Source: Mesorhizobium loti
GTDB taxonomy: Bacteria > Pseudomonadota > Alphaproteobacteria > Rhizobiales > Rhizobiaceae
Assembly: GCA_014189435.1 (NCBI GenBank)
Contig: CP050293.1
Coordinates: 1,679,001-1,743,000, forward strand
Direction of reading: 5' to 3'
Length of the DNA: 64,000 bases
Part shown: piece by piece, positions 1 through 11,076 of the stretch
How positions within the stretch are numbered: the first letter of the stretch is position 1
Layout of the letters: every line of letters starts with the position of its first letter
Made by a program: the position numbers and the translations under genes
The notes under the pieces: model-generated
Told to the model about the DNA's origin: nothing
The model's input: the letters and a program-made list of their open reading frames with translations, nothing else
Database searches by the model: none

Positions 1-805
1 CGGCGACGCACTCGGCGTCGACATGCATGTGCTGACCGGTGACGCCGCGCCGATGCGCAATCTGGAGCTTTCCATCAACCGTTCGCACCTGTCGGTCGAG
101 CGCATGGTGGCGACGCCCTATGCCAGCGGGTTGGCGGCCCTGGTCGACGACGAACTGGAAATGGGTGCGGCCTGCATCGACATGGGCGGCGGCACGACGA
201 CGATCTCGGTGTTTTCGGAAGGCAAGTTCGTGCATGGCGACGCCATCGCCATCGGCGGCAATCATGTCACGCTGGACATGGCCAAGGGGCTGTCGACCTC
301 GCTCGATGCCGCCGAACGGCTGAAGGTGATGCATGGCTCTGCGCTGCCGGGCAGCGCCGACGACCGCGACCTGGTCTCGATCCAGCCGATCGGCGACGAT
401 GGCGACGTGCCTTTGCAGATCCCGCGCTCGGTGATGACGCGCATCGTGCGCGCCCGCATCGACGAGACGCTCGAACTGCTGCGCGACCGGCTGAACAAGT
501 CCGGCTACGGCAATGCGGTGGGCAAGCGTGTCGTGCTGACGGGCGGCGCCAGCCAGCTTGCCGGCCTGCCGGAAGCGGCGCGCCGCATCCTGGGACGTAA
601 CGTGCGCATCGGCCGTCCGCTCGGCGTGGCCGGCCTGCCGGAAGCGGCGAAGGGGCCGGCCTTCTCGGCCGCGGTGGGGCTTCTGATCTATCCGCAGATG
701 GCGAGTTTCGAGAGCCATCCGGCGAAAGGAATTTCCGGTCTGAGAATGACCGGAACGGGCGGAAAACTGCATCGCATGAGTCAGTGGTTGAGAGACAGTT
801 TCTAA
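1..805 (+). CDS. ftsA: Cell division protein FtsA, C-terminal part (5' truncated by window edge)
   Basis: The reading frame is already open at base 2, so only the last ~267 residues are present and the ATG at 23 is internal. FtsA is the actin-like protein that anchors FtsZ to the membrane at the division site. The visible part has the ATPase-fold phosphate-binding turn DMGGGTTTIS and the later adenosine motif VVLTGGASQLAGL, as expected for subdomains 2A and 2B. The end carries a basic, Trp-containing tail (HRMSQWLRDSF), which fits the amphipathic membrane-targeting helix of FtsA. ftsZ follows after 68 bases, the usual order. Identification rests on motifs and context and is secure. Confidence 0.95.
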   Translation, partial: GDALGVDMHVLTGDAAPMRNLELSINRSHLSVERMVATPYASGLAALVDDELEMGAACIDMGGGTTTISVFSEGKFVHGDAIAIGGNHVTLDMAKGLSTSLDAAERLKVMHGSALPGSADDRDLVSIQPIGDDGDVPLQIPRSVMTRIVRARIDETLELLRDRLNKSGYGNAVGKRVVLTGGASQLAGLPEAARRILGRNVRIGRPLGVAGLPEAAKGPAFSAAVGLLIYPQMASFESHPAKGISGLRMTGTGGKLHRMSQWLRDSF

Positions 806-873
806 AATTGACGGGGACAGCCCCATAGGCGGCCGCGGCGGCGAAGCGGCGTGAAAGGCAAAGGACGGAGACA

Positions 874-2556
874 ATGACCATCAATCTGCAAAAGCCGGAC
901 ATCACCGAGCTTAAGCCGCGCATCACCGTGTTCGGTGTCGGCGGCGGCGGCGGCAATGCCGTCAACAACATGATCACCGCCGGTTTGCGCGGTGTCGAGT
1001 TCGTGGTGGCCAACACCGACGCGCAGGCGCTGACAATGTCGAAGGCAGGCCGCCTGATCCAGCTCGGCGCTCACGTCACCGAGGGGCTCGGTGCGGGATC
1101 GCAGCCGGAAGTCGGCCGCGCGGCCGCCGAAGAATGCATCGATGAGATTCTCGACCATCTCACCAACACCCATATGTGCTTCGTCACCGCCGGCATGGGC
1201 GGCGGCACCGGTACGGGTGCCGCTCCGGTCGTTGCCCGTGCTGCCCGTGAAAAGGGCATCCTCACCGTCGGCGTCGTCACCAAGCCGTTCCACTTCGAAG
1301 GCCAGCGCCGCATGAAGACGGCGGACTTCGGCATCGAGGAACTGCAGAAATGCGTCGATACGCTGATCGTCATCCCCAACCAGAACCTGTTCCGGCTGGC
1401 CAATGACAAGACCACCTTTGCCGACGCCTTCGCCATGGCTGACCAGGTGCTCTATTCCGGTGTTGCCTGCATCACCGACCTGATGGTCAAGGAAGGTCTG
1501 ATCAATCTCGACTTCGCCGACGTCCGTTCCGTCATGCGCGAGATGGGCAAGGCGATGATGGGCACCGGCGAAGCTTCGGGCGAGGGCCGCGCGATGGCCG
1601 CCGCCGAAGCCGCGATCGCCAATCCGCTGCTCGACGAGACCTCGATGAAGGGCGCCAAGGGCCTGCTGATCTCGATCACCGGCGGCCGCGACCTGACGCT
1701 GTTCGAAGTCGACGAAGCGGCAACCCGTATCCGCGAGGAAGTCGACCAGGACGCCAACATCATCCTGGGCGCCACCTTCGACGAGGAACTTGAGGGCGTC
1801 ATCCGCGTCTCGGTGGTTGCCACCGGCATCGACAAGTCGGCGGCTGAAATCGCCGCTGCGCCGATCTCGATCCGCACGGCACCGCCGAAGCCGGTCAGCC
1901 GTCCGGCGGCTCAGATCGCGGAGGTTCGCCCGGCGCCTGTCCAGCAGGCGGCATACGAGCCACGCGCGACCGACCCGGTCGCCGAAGCGATCCAACTGGC
2001 CGAAGCCAATGCCGCGGCCATGGCACAGGCGCGCCCGGCTCCGGTCGCTCACGCTGAAGATTTCCGCCCGCAGAGCAAGATCTTCCAGGCGCCCCCAGCA
2101 CAGCCGATGCCGCAGCCCGTGGTCCAGCAGATGATGCAGCCTGCTCCGCAGCCGCGCGAGATGCTGCGCGAAGCCCCGCAGCCGGTTGCCATGGCGCCGC
2201 AGCGTATGCCGCGCGTCGAGGACTTTCCGCCCGTCGTCAAGGCCGAGGTGGATGCCAAGAGCCGCCCGGTCGACCACGAGAACAACAGCGGACCGATGGG
2301 CTTGCTGAAGCGCCTGACCAACGGCCTGACCCGCCGCGAAGAAGAGCCTGCACGGCTGCAGCCGGCGCAGCCGCGCGAACCCAAGCTGCGCCAGGCAGCG
2401 CCCGAAGTGCGCCGTCTCGCCAGCCAGGACGCGCAGCTCTACGCGCCGCGCCGTGGTCAGCTCGACGACCAGGGCCGCCTGACACCGCAGGTGAGGTCGA
2501 CTCAGGAAGACGATCAGCTGGAGATTCCGGCGTTCCTGCGCCGCCAGGCCAACTGA
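874..2556 (+). CDS. ftsZ: Cell division protein FtsZ (long rhizobial form)
   Basis: Tubulin-like GTPase of 560 residues that polymerises into the division ring. The tubulin signature [10 protein letters not shown] lies near residues 109-118, and the N-terminal [11 protein letters not shown] loop near residue 20. The GTPase core ends near residue 320. It is followed by an unusually long Pro/Gln/Ala-rich linker of over 200 residues, as in Rhizobiales, and by the conserved C-terminal peptide [15 protein letters not shown] that binds FtsA and other partners. The start is supported by AAGGACGGAG just upstream of the ATG. A perfect-stem terminator follows the gene. Confidence 0.97.
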   Translation: MTINLQKPDITELKPRITVFGVGGGGGNAVNNMITAGLRGVEFVVANTDAQALTMSKAGRLIQLGAHVTEGLGAGSQPEVGRAAAEECIDEILDHLTNTHMCFVTAGMGGGTGTGAAPVVARAAREKGILTVGVVTKPFHFEGQRRMKTADFGIEELQKCVDTLIVIPNQNLFRLANDKTTFADAFAMADQVLYSGVACITDLMVKEGLINLDFADVRSVMREMGKAMMGTGEASGEGRAMAAAEAAIANPLLDETSMKGAKGLLISITGGRDLTLFEVDEAATRIREEVDQDANIILGATFDEELEGVIRVSVVATGIDKSAAEIAAAPISIRTAPPKPVSRPAAQIAEVRPAPVQQAAYEPRATDPVAEAIQLAEANAAAMAQARPAPVAHAEDFRPQSKIFQAPPAQPMPQPVVQQMMQPAPQPREMLREAPQPVAMAPQRMPRVEDFPPVVKAEVDAKSRPVDHENNSGPMGLLKRLTNGLTRREEEPARLQPAQPREPKLRQAAPEVRRLASQDAQLYAPRRGQLDDQGRLTPQVRSTQEDDQLEIPAFLRRQAN

Positions 2557-2582
2557 TTGGTAAACGGACTGTAACATTTGTT

Positions 2583-2622
2583 AACAGGCAAGCGAGGTGT
2601 CGCTTGCCTGTTGCCGTTTTAA
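2583..2622 (+). terminator. Intrinsic terminator after ftsZ
   Basis: A perfect 13-bp stem (2583-2595 with 2600-2612, left arm AACAGGCAAGCGA) with the four-base loop GGTG is followed by GCCGTTTT. It lies 26 bases after the ftsZ stop and probably separates ftsZ from lpxC transcription. Confidence 0.8.
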
Positions 2623-2837
2623 ATGGTGTTATTTCAATAACTTGCCAAGCCGTACCCATTCCAGCTCGCGGTTACATAGAGTAAGAAACCGTGATTTGGA
2701 GTCTCCCTGACGGGACATTATCTTCGCTGCCTACCATCGTCGGTTTGCCGGGATTTCGGGGGAAGTCGCCCTGCCTGCCGATTCACACAAGAGCCGCGCC
2801 CTCGGGCTGGAGAAGCGGACCTAGGCATTACGGGCTT

Positions 2838-3836
2838 ATGGGGATTGTCTTGCACGACTATCAGACGACATTGAAGACGCGCGCGTCGCTTACCGGCACC
2901 GGCGTCCACAGCGGCAAGGAAGTCTCCATCAGCTTTTTGCCGGCGGATGCCGACACCGGCATCGTTTTCCAGCTTTTCAACGGTGCGGAGCAGGGCCGCG
3001 AGTTCCGCGCCCTGGTCTCGGAAGTCGGCGCCACCGACCTGTGCACCATGCTTGGTGATCCCGCCGGCGAGCATATCGCCACGGTCGAGCACATCATGGC
3101 GGCGCTGTTCGGGCTCGGCATCGACAATGTCGCCGTCGAGATCGATGGTTCCGAGGTTCCGATCTTCGACGGCAGCGCCATGGCGTTCGTCGAAGCCATC
3201 GATCACGCAGGCATCGAGACGCTCTCGGTCAAGCGCCGCTATATCAGGGTCATCAAGCCGGTCCGCATCGAGAACGGCGCCTCCTGGGCGGAGTTTCGGC
3301 CCTATGACGGCACCCGTTTCGAGATCGAGATCGACTTCGAAAGCCCGGCGATCGGCCGTCAGCTGTTCGCCTCCGACCTCAATGCCGATATCTTCCGCCG
3401 CGACATCGCGCGCGCCCGCACCTTCGGCTTCATGAAGGATGTCGAGCGGCTGTGGGCCGCCGGATACGCGCTCGGCTCCTCGCTGGAGAACTCGCTGGTC
3501 ATCGGTGACGACAACCGCGTCATCAATATGGGCGGCCTGCGCTATCCCAACGAATTCGTGCGCCACAAGACGCTGGACGCCATGGGCGACCTGGCGCTGG
3601 CCGGCGCCCGCTTCATCGGCTGCTTCCGCTCCTATCGCGGCGGCCACAGGATGAACGCCGCGGCCCTGCGCCGCCTGCTGTCGGATCGGACCGCGTTCGA
3701 GATCGTCGAGACGACGCGCCGCGAGCGCTGGCCGCAGCGCCGAGATGAACGCCGTCAACGCGCCGCTCTACGCGCCTTGGATGATCTGATTCTCTTAACT
3801 TTTTCGGATTTCATGGCGGGCAGAGGTGTTGCATGA
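2838..3836 (+). CDS. lpxC: UDP-3-O-acyl-N-acetylglucosamine deacetylase LpxC, probable 3' frameshift
   Basis: Zinc deacetylase of the committed step of lipid A synthesis. The frame is open from 2691, but the family N-terminus begins at ATG 2838 ([20 protein letters not shown]). Zinc-site motifs are present: [19 protein letters not shown] and the catalytic-histidine segment RGGHRMN. The open frame gives 332 residues, but after about codon 296 it becomes Arg-rich ([17 protein letters not shown]) and runs almost into the next gene. In the +1 frame from 3727 the DNA instead encodes [20 protein letters not shown] and stops at 3787-3789, giving about 316 residues, nearer the usual length. An extra C near 3726 would explain this. 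Confidence 0.93.
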   Translation: MGIVLHDYQTTLKTRASLTGTGVHSGKEVSISFLPADADTGIVFQLFNGAEQGREFRALVSEVGATDLCTMLGDPAGEHIATVEHIMAALFGLGIDNVAVEIDGSEVPIFDGSAMAFVEAIDHAGIETLSVKRRYIRVIKPVRIENGASWAEFRPYDGTRFEIEIDFESPAIGRQLFASDLNADIFRRDIARARTFGFMKDVERLWAAGYALGSSLENSLVIGDDNRVINMGGLRYPNEFVRHKTLDAMGDLALAGARFIGCFRSYRGGHRMNAAALRRLLSDRTAFEIVETTRRERWPQRRDERRQRAALRALDDLILLTFSDFMAGRGVA

Positions 3837-4051
3837 ATGCACCACCAGCTGGCGAAATCACATGGGTGTCGGGCCGCCCGCTTGTCGCCACAAAAATGCG
3901 CGATTGGCCGGCGATAGCGTTGCCCGGCAAGGCGGTTATGGTTTATGGCTGCTGCCGTCGATTAGTGCATGTTGCCTGGAAGTGGGGACCAGTTTTGGGA
4001 CAACGGCATGCAGCGGACATTAAAATAACGCCGAAAGGGCGGAATCCAATC

Positions 4052-4921
4052 ATGTTCTTCAAGCGAGTTGGTCAATTGAAAGCGCCGCAGAGAGCTGTTT
4101 TCCTGGCGCTTTCGGTGGTTGTTCCATCGCTCTTCCTGTCGGCCTGCATGTCGTCGGAGAAAGATATCGACCTGTCGACCTATGTCGACCAGACAGAACC
4201 GGCTGATGTTCTCTACAATCAGGGCCTCGCCAATCTCAATGCCGGACGCCTGCAGGAGGCGAGCCGCAAGTTCGACGCGGTCGACCGCCAGCATCCCTAT
4301 TCGGAGTGGGCCCGTAAATCGATGGTGATGGGCGCCTTCGCCGACTATCGCCAGGGCAATTATGACGAGGCGATCGGCTCGGCCAAGCGCTACCTCACGC
4401 TCTATCCGTCGACCGATGACGCTGCTTATGCGCAGTACATCATCGGCTTGAGTTACTACCGCCAGATCAAGGACGTGACGCAGGACCAGAAGGAAGCGCG
4501 CCTGACCCTTCAGACCATGCAGGACCTGGTGACGCGCTGGCCGACATCGGAATATGCCGACGACGCCAAGGAAAAGATTCGCTTCGCCAACGATCAGCTG
4601 GCCGGCAAGGAGATGCAGATCGGCCGCTATTATCTCGAGCGCCGTGAATACATCGCCGCCGTCAAGCGCTTCCGCACCGTGGTCGAGAACTATTCCAACA
4701 CGCGTCATGTCGAGGAGGCGCTCGCTCGCCTGACCGAAAGCTATTACGCGATGGGTCTGACCTCTGAGGCGCAGACCGCCGCCGCGGTGCTCGGCACCAA
4801 CTACCCCGACAGCTCGTGGTACAAGGATTCCTACAAGCTCTTGCAGAGCAATGGGCTTGCACCGCGCGAAAACGCCGGGTCGTGGATATCCAAGGCCGGG
4901 AAGATGATCACCGGCGCCTGA
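4052..4921 (+). CDS. bamD: Outer membrane assembly lipoprotein BamD (ComL)
   Basis: Essential lipoprotein of the BAM complex that inserts beta-barrel proteins into the outer membrane. Start chosen at ATG 4052 because it gives a lipoprotein signal: basic N-terminus, hydrophobic stretch and the lipobox LSAC with Cys32. The longer open frame from 3833 has no signal-like start. The mature part is a string of TPR-type helical repeats (residues ~55-260), for example [20 protein letters not shown] and [19 protein letters not shown], matching the 289-residue length of the family. It lies between lpxC and recN, as in other Rhizobiales. Confidence 0.95.
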   Translation: MFFKRVGQLKAPQRAVFLALSVVVPSLFLSACMSSEKDIDLSTYVDQTEPADVLYNQGLANLNAGRLQEASRKFDAVDRQHPYSEWARKSMVMGAFADYRQGNYDEAIGSAKRYLTLYPSTDDAAYAQYIIGLSYYRQIKDVTQDQKEARLTLQTMQDLVTRWPTSEYADDAKEKIRFANDQLAGKEMQIGRYYLERREYIAAVKRFRTVVENYSNTRHVEEALARLTESYYAMGLTSEAQTAAAVLGTNYPDSSWYKDSYKLLQSNGLAPRENAGSWISKAGKMITGA

Positions 4922-5040
4922 CGTCTGAGCATCGACTGAAGCGTTCACAGCGCTTTTCGGATTGATCCGACGCTCAAACAAAAAGATAGTGCGGCGCTGC
5001 GACTGCAAATGGTCGCGTGCCGTTCTAGATTCGGGTTCTG

Positions 5041-6714
5041 ATGCTTTCCAGACTGTCGATCCGCGATATCGTCCTGATCGAGAAGCTGGATATCGACTTC
5101 CAGCCGGGTCTTTCGGTGCTGACCGGCGAAACCGGCGCCGGCAAATCCATCCTGCTCGATGCCTTGTCGCTGGCGCTCGGTGCGCGCGGCGACGCGTCGC
5201 TGGTGCGCCATGGCGCGGCGCAAGGCCAGGTCATCGCGGTCTTCGACGTGCCGCGCAATCATCCGGTGCGTGCGCTGCTTGCCGAAAACGCCATCGAGGA
5301 TGACGGCGACATCATCCTGCGCCGCCTGCAGACGGCGGACGGCCGCACCCGCGTCTTCGTCAATGATCAGCCTTCGAGTGTCACCCTGATGCGCGATGTC
5401 GGCCGCGCGCTCGTCGAGATCCACGGCCAGCATGACGAACGCGCTCTGGTCGATCCCGGCGCGCACCGCGAGGTGCTCGACGCTTTCGGCGGCCATCTCG
5501 GCGCCGTCCGCTCGACGGGCGAGGCATGGCGGCATTGGCGCGCCTGCGAGCAGGAGTTGTCGCGCCACCGTGCCAAGGTGGCGGCGGCCGCGCGCGAGGC
5601 CGATTATCTGCGCGCGGCGGTGGCGGAGTTGACCAAGCTCGATCCGCAGCCGGGTGAGGAGACCGATCTGGCCGAACTGCGCGCGTCGATGATGCGGGCC
5701 GAAAAGATCGCTTCCGAAATCCATGACGCGCAGGATGTGCTGTCCGGCCCGTCCTCGCCCTTGCCGCAACTGGCCAGCCTTCTGCGGCGGCTGCAGCGCA
5801 AGGTGACGGAGGCGCCCGGCCTGCTTGACGACGTCGTCAAGTCGCTGGATGAGGCGATGCTGTCGCTCGACGCGGCGCAATCGGGCGTCGAGGCAGCACT
5901 TCGCGCCACCGAATATGATCCGCAGCGGCTGGAGAAGGCGGAGGAGCGGCTGTTTTCATTGCGCGCGGCCTCGCGCAAGCACAGCGTCGCCGTCGACGAT
6001 CTGGCGCAGCTGCGCGACACGATGTCGGCCGATCTCGCCGATCTCGATGCCGGCGAGGAACGCCTGCACGGGCTGGAAAAGCAGGCCACTGCCGCGCGCG
6101 AGACCTATGACATCGCCGCCGCGCAGCTGTCCTCGCTTCGTCATGCAGCTTCGGTCGGCCTGACCAAGGCGGTCATGGCGGAATTGCCGGCGCTGAAGCT
6201 CGAACGCGCTGCCTTCATTGTGGAAATGAAGAGCGATGCCGAGAACCGCATGGAAGAGGGCATCGACCAGATTGAATTCTGGGTGCGCACCAATCCCGGC
6301 ACGCGGCCCGGGCCGATGATGAAGGTGGCGTCCGGCGGCGAGCTTTCGCGCTTCCTTCTGGCGCTGAAGGTGGCGTTGGCCGACCGTGGCTCGGCGCCGA
6401 CGCTGGTGTTCGATGAGATCGACACCGGCGTGGGCGGCGCTGTCGCGGACGCCATAGGCCAGCGCCTGGCGCGGCTGTCGAAGCGCGTCCAGGTGCTCTC
6501 GGTGACGCACGCACCACAGGTGGCGGCGCGCGCGGCAACGCATTTCCTGATCTCCAAATCCGGCACCACCGACAGGGTTGCCACCGGCATTGCCGAAATG
6601 GACCGGCCGGCGCGACAGGAAGAGATCGCGCGCATGCTGGCCGGCGCCACCATCACCGACGAGGCGCGCGCCGCCGCCGAGCGGCTGCTGCGTGAAAATA
6701 CCACGGCGGCATAA
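5041..6714 (+). CDS. recN: DNA repair protein RecN
   Basis: SMC-like ATPase of 557 residues acting in double-strand-break repair. Walker A GETGAGKS is at residues 28-35 after the typical beginning MLSRLSIRDIVLIEKLD. A long coiled-coil region fills the middle (roughly residues 160-380). The ABC-type signature ASGGELSRFLLALK and Walker B LVFDEIDTGVGG lie in the C-terminal third, followed by the His-switch segment SVTHAPQVAA. The gene sits in the bamD-recN-ligA order. No clear LexA box of the GTTC-N7-GTTC type is visible upstream (see rejected items). Confidence 0.96.
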   Translation: MLSRLSIRDIVLIEKLDIDFQPGLSVLTGETGAGKSILLDALSLALGARGDASLVRHGAAQGQVIAVFDVPRNHPVRALLAENAIEDDGDIILRRLQTADGRTRVFVNDQPSSVTLMRDVGRALVEIHGQHDERALVDPGAHREVLDAFGGHLGAVRSTGEAWRHWRACEQELSRHRAKVAAAAREADYLRAAVAELTKLDPQPGEETDLAELRASMMRAEKIASEIHDAQDVLSGPSSPLPQLASLLRRLQRKVTEAPGLLDDVVKSLDEAMLSLDAAQSGVEAALRATEYDPQRLEKAEERLFSLRAASRKHSVAVDDLAQLRDTMSADLADLDAGEERLHGLEKQATAARETYDIAAAQLSSLRHAASVGLTKAVMAELPALKLERAAFIVEMKSDAENRMEEGIDQIEFWVRTNPGTRPGPMMKVASGGELSRFLLALKVALADRGSAPTLVFDEIDTGVGGAVADAIGQRLARLSKRVQVLSVTHAPQVAARAATHFLISKSGTTDRVATGIAEMDRPARQEEIARMLAGATITDEARAAAERLLRENTTAA

Positions 6715-6790
6715 GAACGACGGGTGTCAGGGATCGAGTCAGGATATGGCTCCATCCCGCTGTTCAGGAATGCTTTTCCCAAAATCCTGA

Positions 6791-9030
<2,240 letters not shown>

Positions 9031-9031
<1 letters not shown>

Positions 9032-9720
9032 TGGAAGGCGCATTCAAAGGGTTCGGCCCAAAGGCCATTCCGTTCCTGAAGGCGCTGGACTTCCACCAGA
9101 GCCGCGAATGGTTCCTGGAAAACCGCGACCTGTTCGAAAAGGAGCTGCGCGATCCCTTTGGCGATCTCGTCGACACGCTGACCGAGCGCTTCGCAAAAGC
9201 GGGCCTCGGCCTGCGCGGCGACCGCAAGAAGTCGCTGTTCCGCATCAATCGTGATGTTCGCTTCGCCAAGGACAAGCGGCCCTACAACCGGCATTTGTCG
9301 GCCATCCTGTCGCCCGACGGCACCAAGATGGAGCAGGGCGTGTTCTACGTGCATATCGGGCTTGAGCGCTGCTTTGCCGACATTGCCTGGTGGCAGCCGG
9401 AGCCGGCGCTGTTGCTGGCGATGCGCAAAGCCATCGCGACGAAGCCGGACAGGTTTCGCGCCCTTGTGGCGGCGTTGAAGAAGAACCGTCTTGAACTCGA
9501 GACCGAAGGCCGGATGAAGCGTACGCCACGTGGATTCGAGGAAATCGGCGATCCCGATCTGGTCGCCGCCATCCGCCACCGGCATTTTTATGTCCAGCAT
9601 GTCATCGATCCGGCGGGAATCCATACGGCTGATCTGGTCGACGAACTCGTCGATTTCACCTTGCGCGCCAAGCCACTGCTTGATTGGGGCAGGGCGATCG
9701 AGGGCAAGGTTCCCGCTTGA
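9031..9720 (+). CDS. DUF2461 / TIGR02453 family protein
   Basis: About 229 residues beginning MEGAFKGFGPKAIPFLKALD, the characteristic opening of the DUF2461 (TIGR02453) family, with the conserved RINRDVRFAKDKRPYNRHL segment in the first third. The function of the family is not established. The ATG at 9031 overlaps the ligA stop (TGATG), so the two are probably co-translated; a GTG one codon earlier is also possible. No signal peptide or membrane segment is seen, so a cytoplasmic location is inferred. Confidence 0.88.
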
Positions 9721-9836
9721 CTAGCCTCCGGCTCCGGTAACCCGACGATCATTTCCGCTGATCGTTTGGCTCAAGCGAATTCGTGTGACAAGGCAGGCAA
9801 CGCTTCCTACATCAGGCCTCTGATTAAGGAGAGGTC

Positions 9837-10565
9837 ATGTCGGCGCAAGCAATTTCCGAGAGCGGCGATAGAAGCGATTTCTGGCAAGGCGTGCGGCTTT
9901 CGATGCCTGTCGTGGTGGCGTCGGCGCCGTTTGCGGTGCTGTTCGGCGCGCTCGCCGTCGACAATGGCTTCTCGGTCCTGGAAGCCTTCCTGATGAGCGC
10001 GCTGGTCTATGGCGGCGCCAGCCAGATGGTGGGGATCCAGCTGTTCGGGCAGCATGTGGCGCCGTGGCTGATCGTGCTGTCGATCTTTGCCGTCAATTTC
10101 CGCCATGTGCTCTATTCCGCCGGAATCGGCCGGCGCATCGCACACTGGCCTGTCATCCAGCAGGCACTTGGTTATTTCATCCTCACCGATCCGCAATTCG
10201 CGGTGGCCGAGGCGCGGGCGCAATCCGGCCAGACGGTCGGCTTCGCCTGGTATCTGGGGCTTGGCCTGCCGGTCTATCTGTTCTGGATCGTCGAAAGCGC
10301 GCTCGGCGCCGTGTTCGGCAAGCTGATCCCCGACACGCACGCGCTGGGCATCGATTTCCTGCTGCCGATCTATTTTCTCGGCTTGGTCCTCGGCTTTCGC
10401 AAGCGGCCGCTGTGGCTGCCTGTGGTGATCGCCAGCGCCGCCGCCTCCATCGTCGCCTACAAGACGGTGGGCTCGCCCTGGCATGTCTCGATCGGCGCGA
10501 TTGCCGGCGTGCTGCTGGCGGTCATCCTGCCACCCCACCATAGCGGCGTGAAGGCACGGCCATGA
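9837..10565 (+). CDS. azlC: AzlC family branched-chain amino acid exporter, large subunit
   Basis: Polytopic inner membrane protein of 242 residues with about seven hydrophobic segments. The family hallmark FAVLFGALAVDNGFSVLEA and GGASQMVGIQLF are in the first third, and NFRHVLYSAG marks the conserved central loop. AzlCD-type pairs export branched-chain amino acids or analogues; the substrate here is not known. It starts after a strong AAGGAGAGG site and ends overlapping azlD by four bases (ATGA), so the two subunits are translationally coupled. Confidence 0.92.
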   Translation: MSAQAISESGDRSDFWQGVRLSMPVVVASAPFAVLFGALAVDNGFSVLEAFLMSALVYGGASQMVGIQLFGQHVAPWLIVLSIFAVNFRHVLYSAGIGRRIAHWPVIQQALGYFILTDPQFAVAEARAQSGQTVGFAWYLGLGLPVYLFWIVESALGAVFGKLIPDTHALGIDFLLPIYFLGLVLGFRKRPLWLPVVIASAAASIVAYKTVGSPWHVSIGAIAGVLLAVILPPHHSGVKARP

Positions 10566-10858
10566 GCACGACATTCTGGATCATCATCGCCGGCGCGATC
10601 GCCACCTATCTCACGCGCGTCGGCGGGCATCTCGTCATCTCCCGCTTCCATAACATCCATCCGCGTGTGGAAGCCGGCCTCAACGCCGTGCCGGCGGCGG
10701 TGCTGACGACGCTGGTGGCGCCCGAGTTGTTGAATGCCGGGCCGGCGGAATGGGCGGCATTGGTGGTCACCGCGGTGGTTTCGCTGCGCGGCGGGCTGAT
10801 GGCGATGTTTCTGGCGGGCGCGGCGGTGTTGATCGTGGCGCGGCAATTCGTCGGGTAG
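10562..10858 (+). CDS. azlD: AzlD family small membrane subunit
   Basis: A 98-residue protein with three to four hydrophobic helices, beginning MSTTFWIIIAGAIATYLTRV, the standard opening of AzlD. It is the small partner of AzlC in branched-chain amino acid export and overlaps azlC by ATGA. Its C-terminal half is rich in Ala/Val/Gly, as expected for membrane helices. It is the last gene before the inverted-repeat element and the opposing aminopeptidase gene. Confidence 0.9.
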   Translation: MSTTFWIIIAGAIATYLTRVGGHLVISRFHNIHPRVEAGLNAVPAAVLTTLVAPELLNAGPAEWAALVVTAVVSLRGGLMAMFLAGAAVLIVARQFVG

Positions 10859-10887
10859 TTCTGCCGGCGCGATTGTTTGGAAAGGTT

Positions 10888-11057
10888 GGCGCCGCCCCTC
10901 ATTGCCCTGCCGGGCATTTCTCCCCGTATAGTGACGGGGAGAAAGACGCTATCATCGACGATTTCGCCAATCGTCGACGTTGCAACGTTGGAGCGCTTCC
11001 CTTCTCCCCGTCACTATACGGGGAGAAGGTGCCGGCAGGCGGATGAGGGGCAGCGCC
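10888..11057. repeat. MITE-like inverted-repeat element, family A copy 1
   Basis: A 170-bp element with inverted arms of about 57 bases (10888-10944 and 11001-11057). The ends read GGCGCCGCCCCTCATT and, in reverse complement, GGCGCTGCCCCTCAT. Each arm carries an inner palindrome TCTCCCCGT...ACGGGGAGA. The centre keeps the motif TTTCGCCAATCG.CGACGTTGCA shared with copy 2 at 41083-41262. It lies between the converging genes azlD and the aminopeptidase gene and has no coding capacity. Confidence 0.85.
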
Positions 11058-11076
11058 AGCTTTCCAAGACCAGCCC

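Noticed and set aside
802..2577. 591-codon open frame opposite ftsZ
   Set aside because: Antisense shadow of ftsZ; the ftsZ product has unmistakable motifs.
5017..5041. Possible LexA box before recN (GTTC ... GTTC)
   Set aside because: The two GTTC repeats at the recN start are spaced by nine bases, not the seven of the alphaproteobacterial LexA site, and they abut the start codon.
10888..11057. CRISPR or IS element
   Set aside because: There are no regularly spaced identical repeats and no transposase frame; the structure is a single pair of inverted arms.
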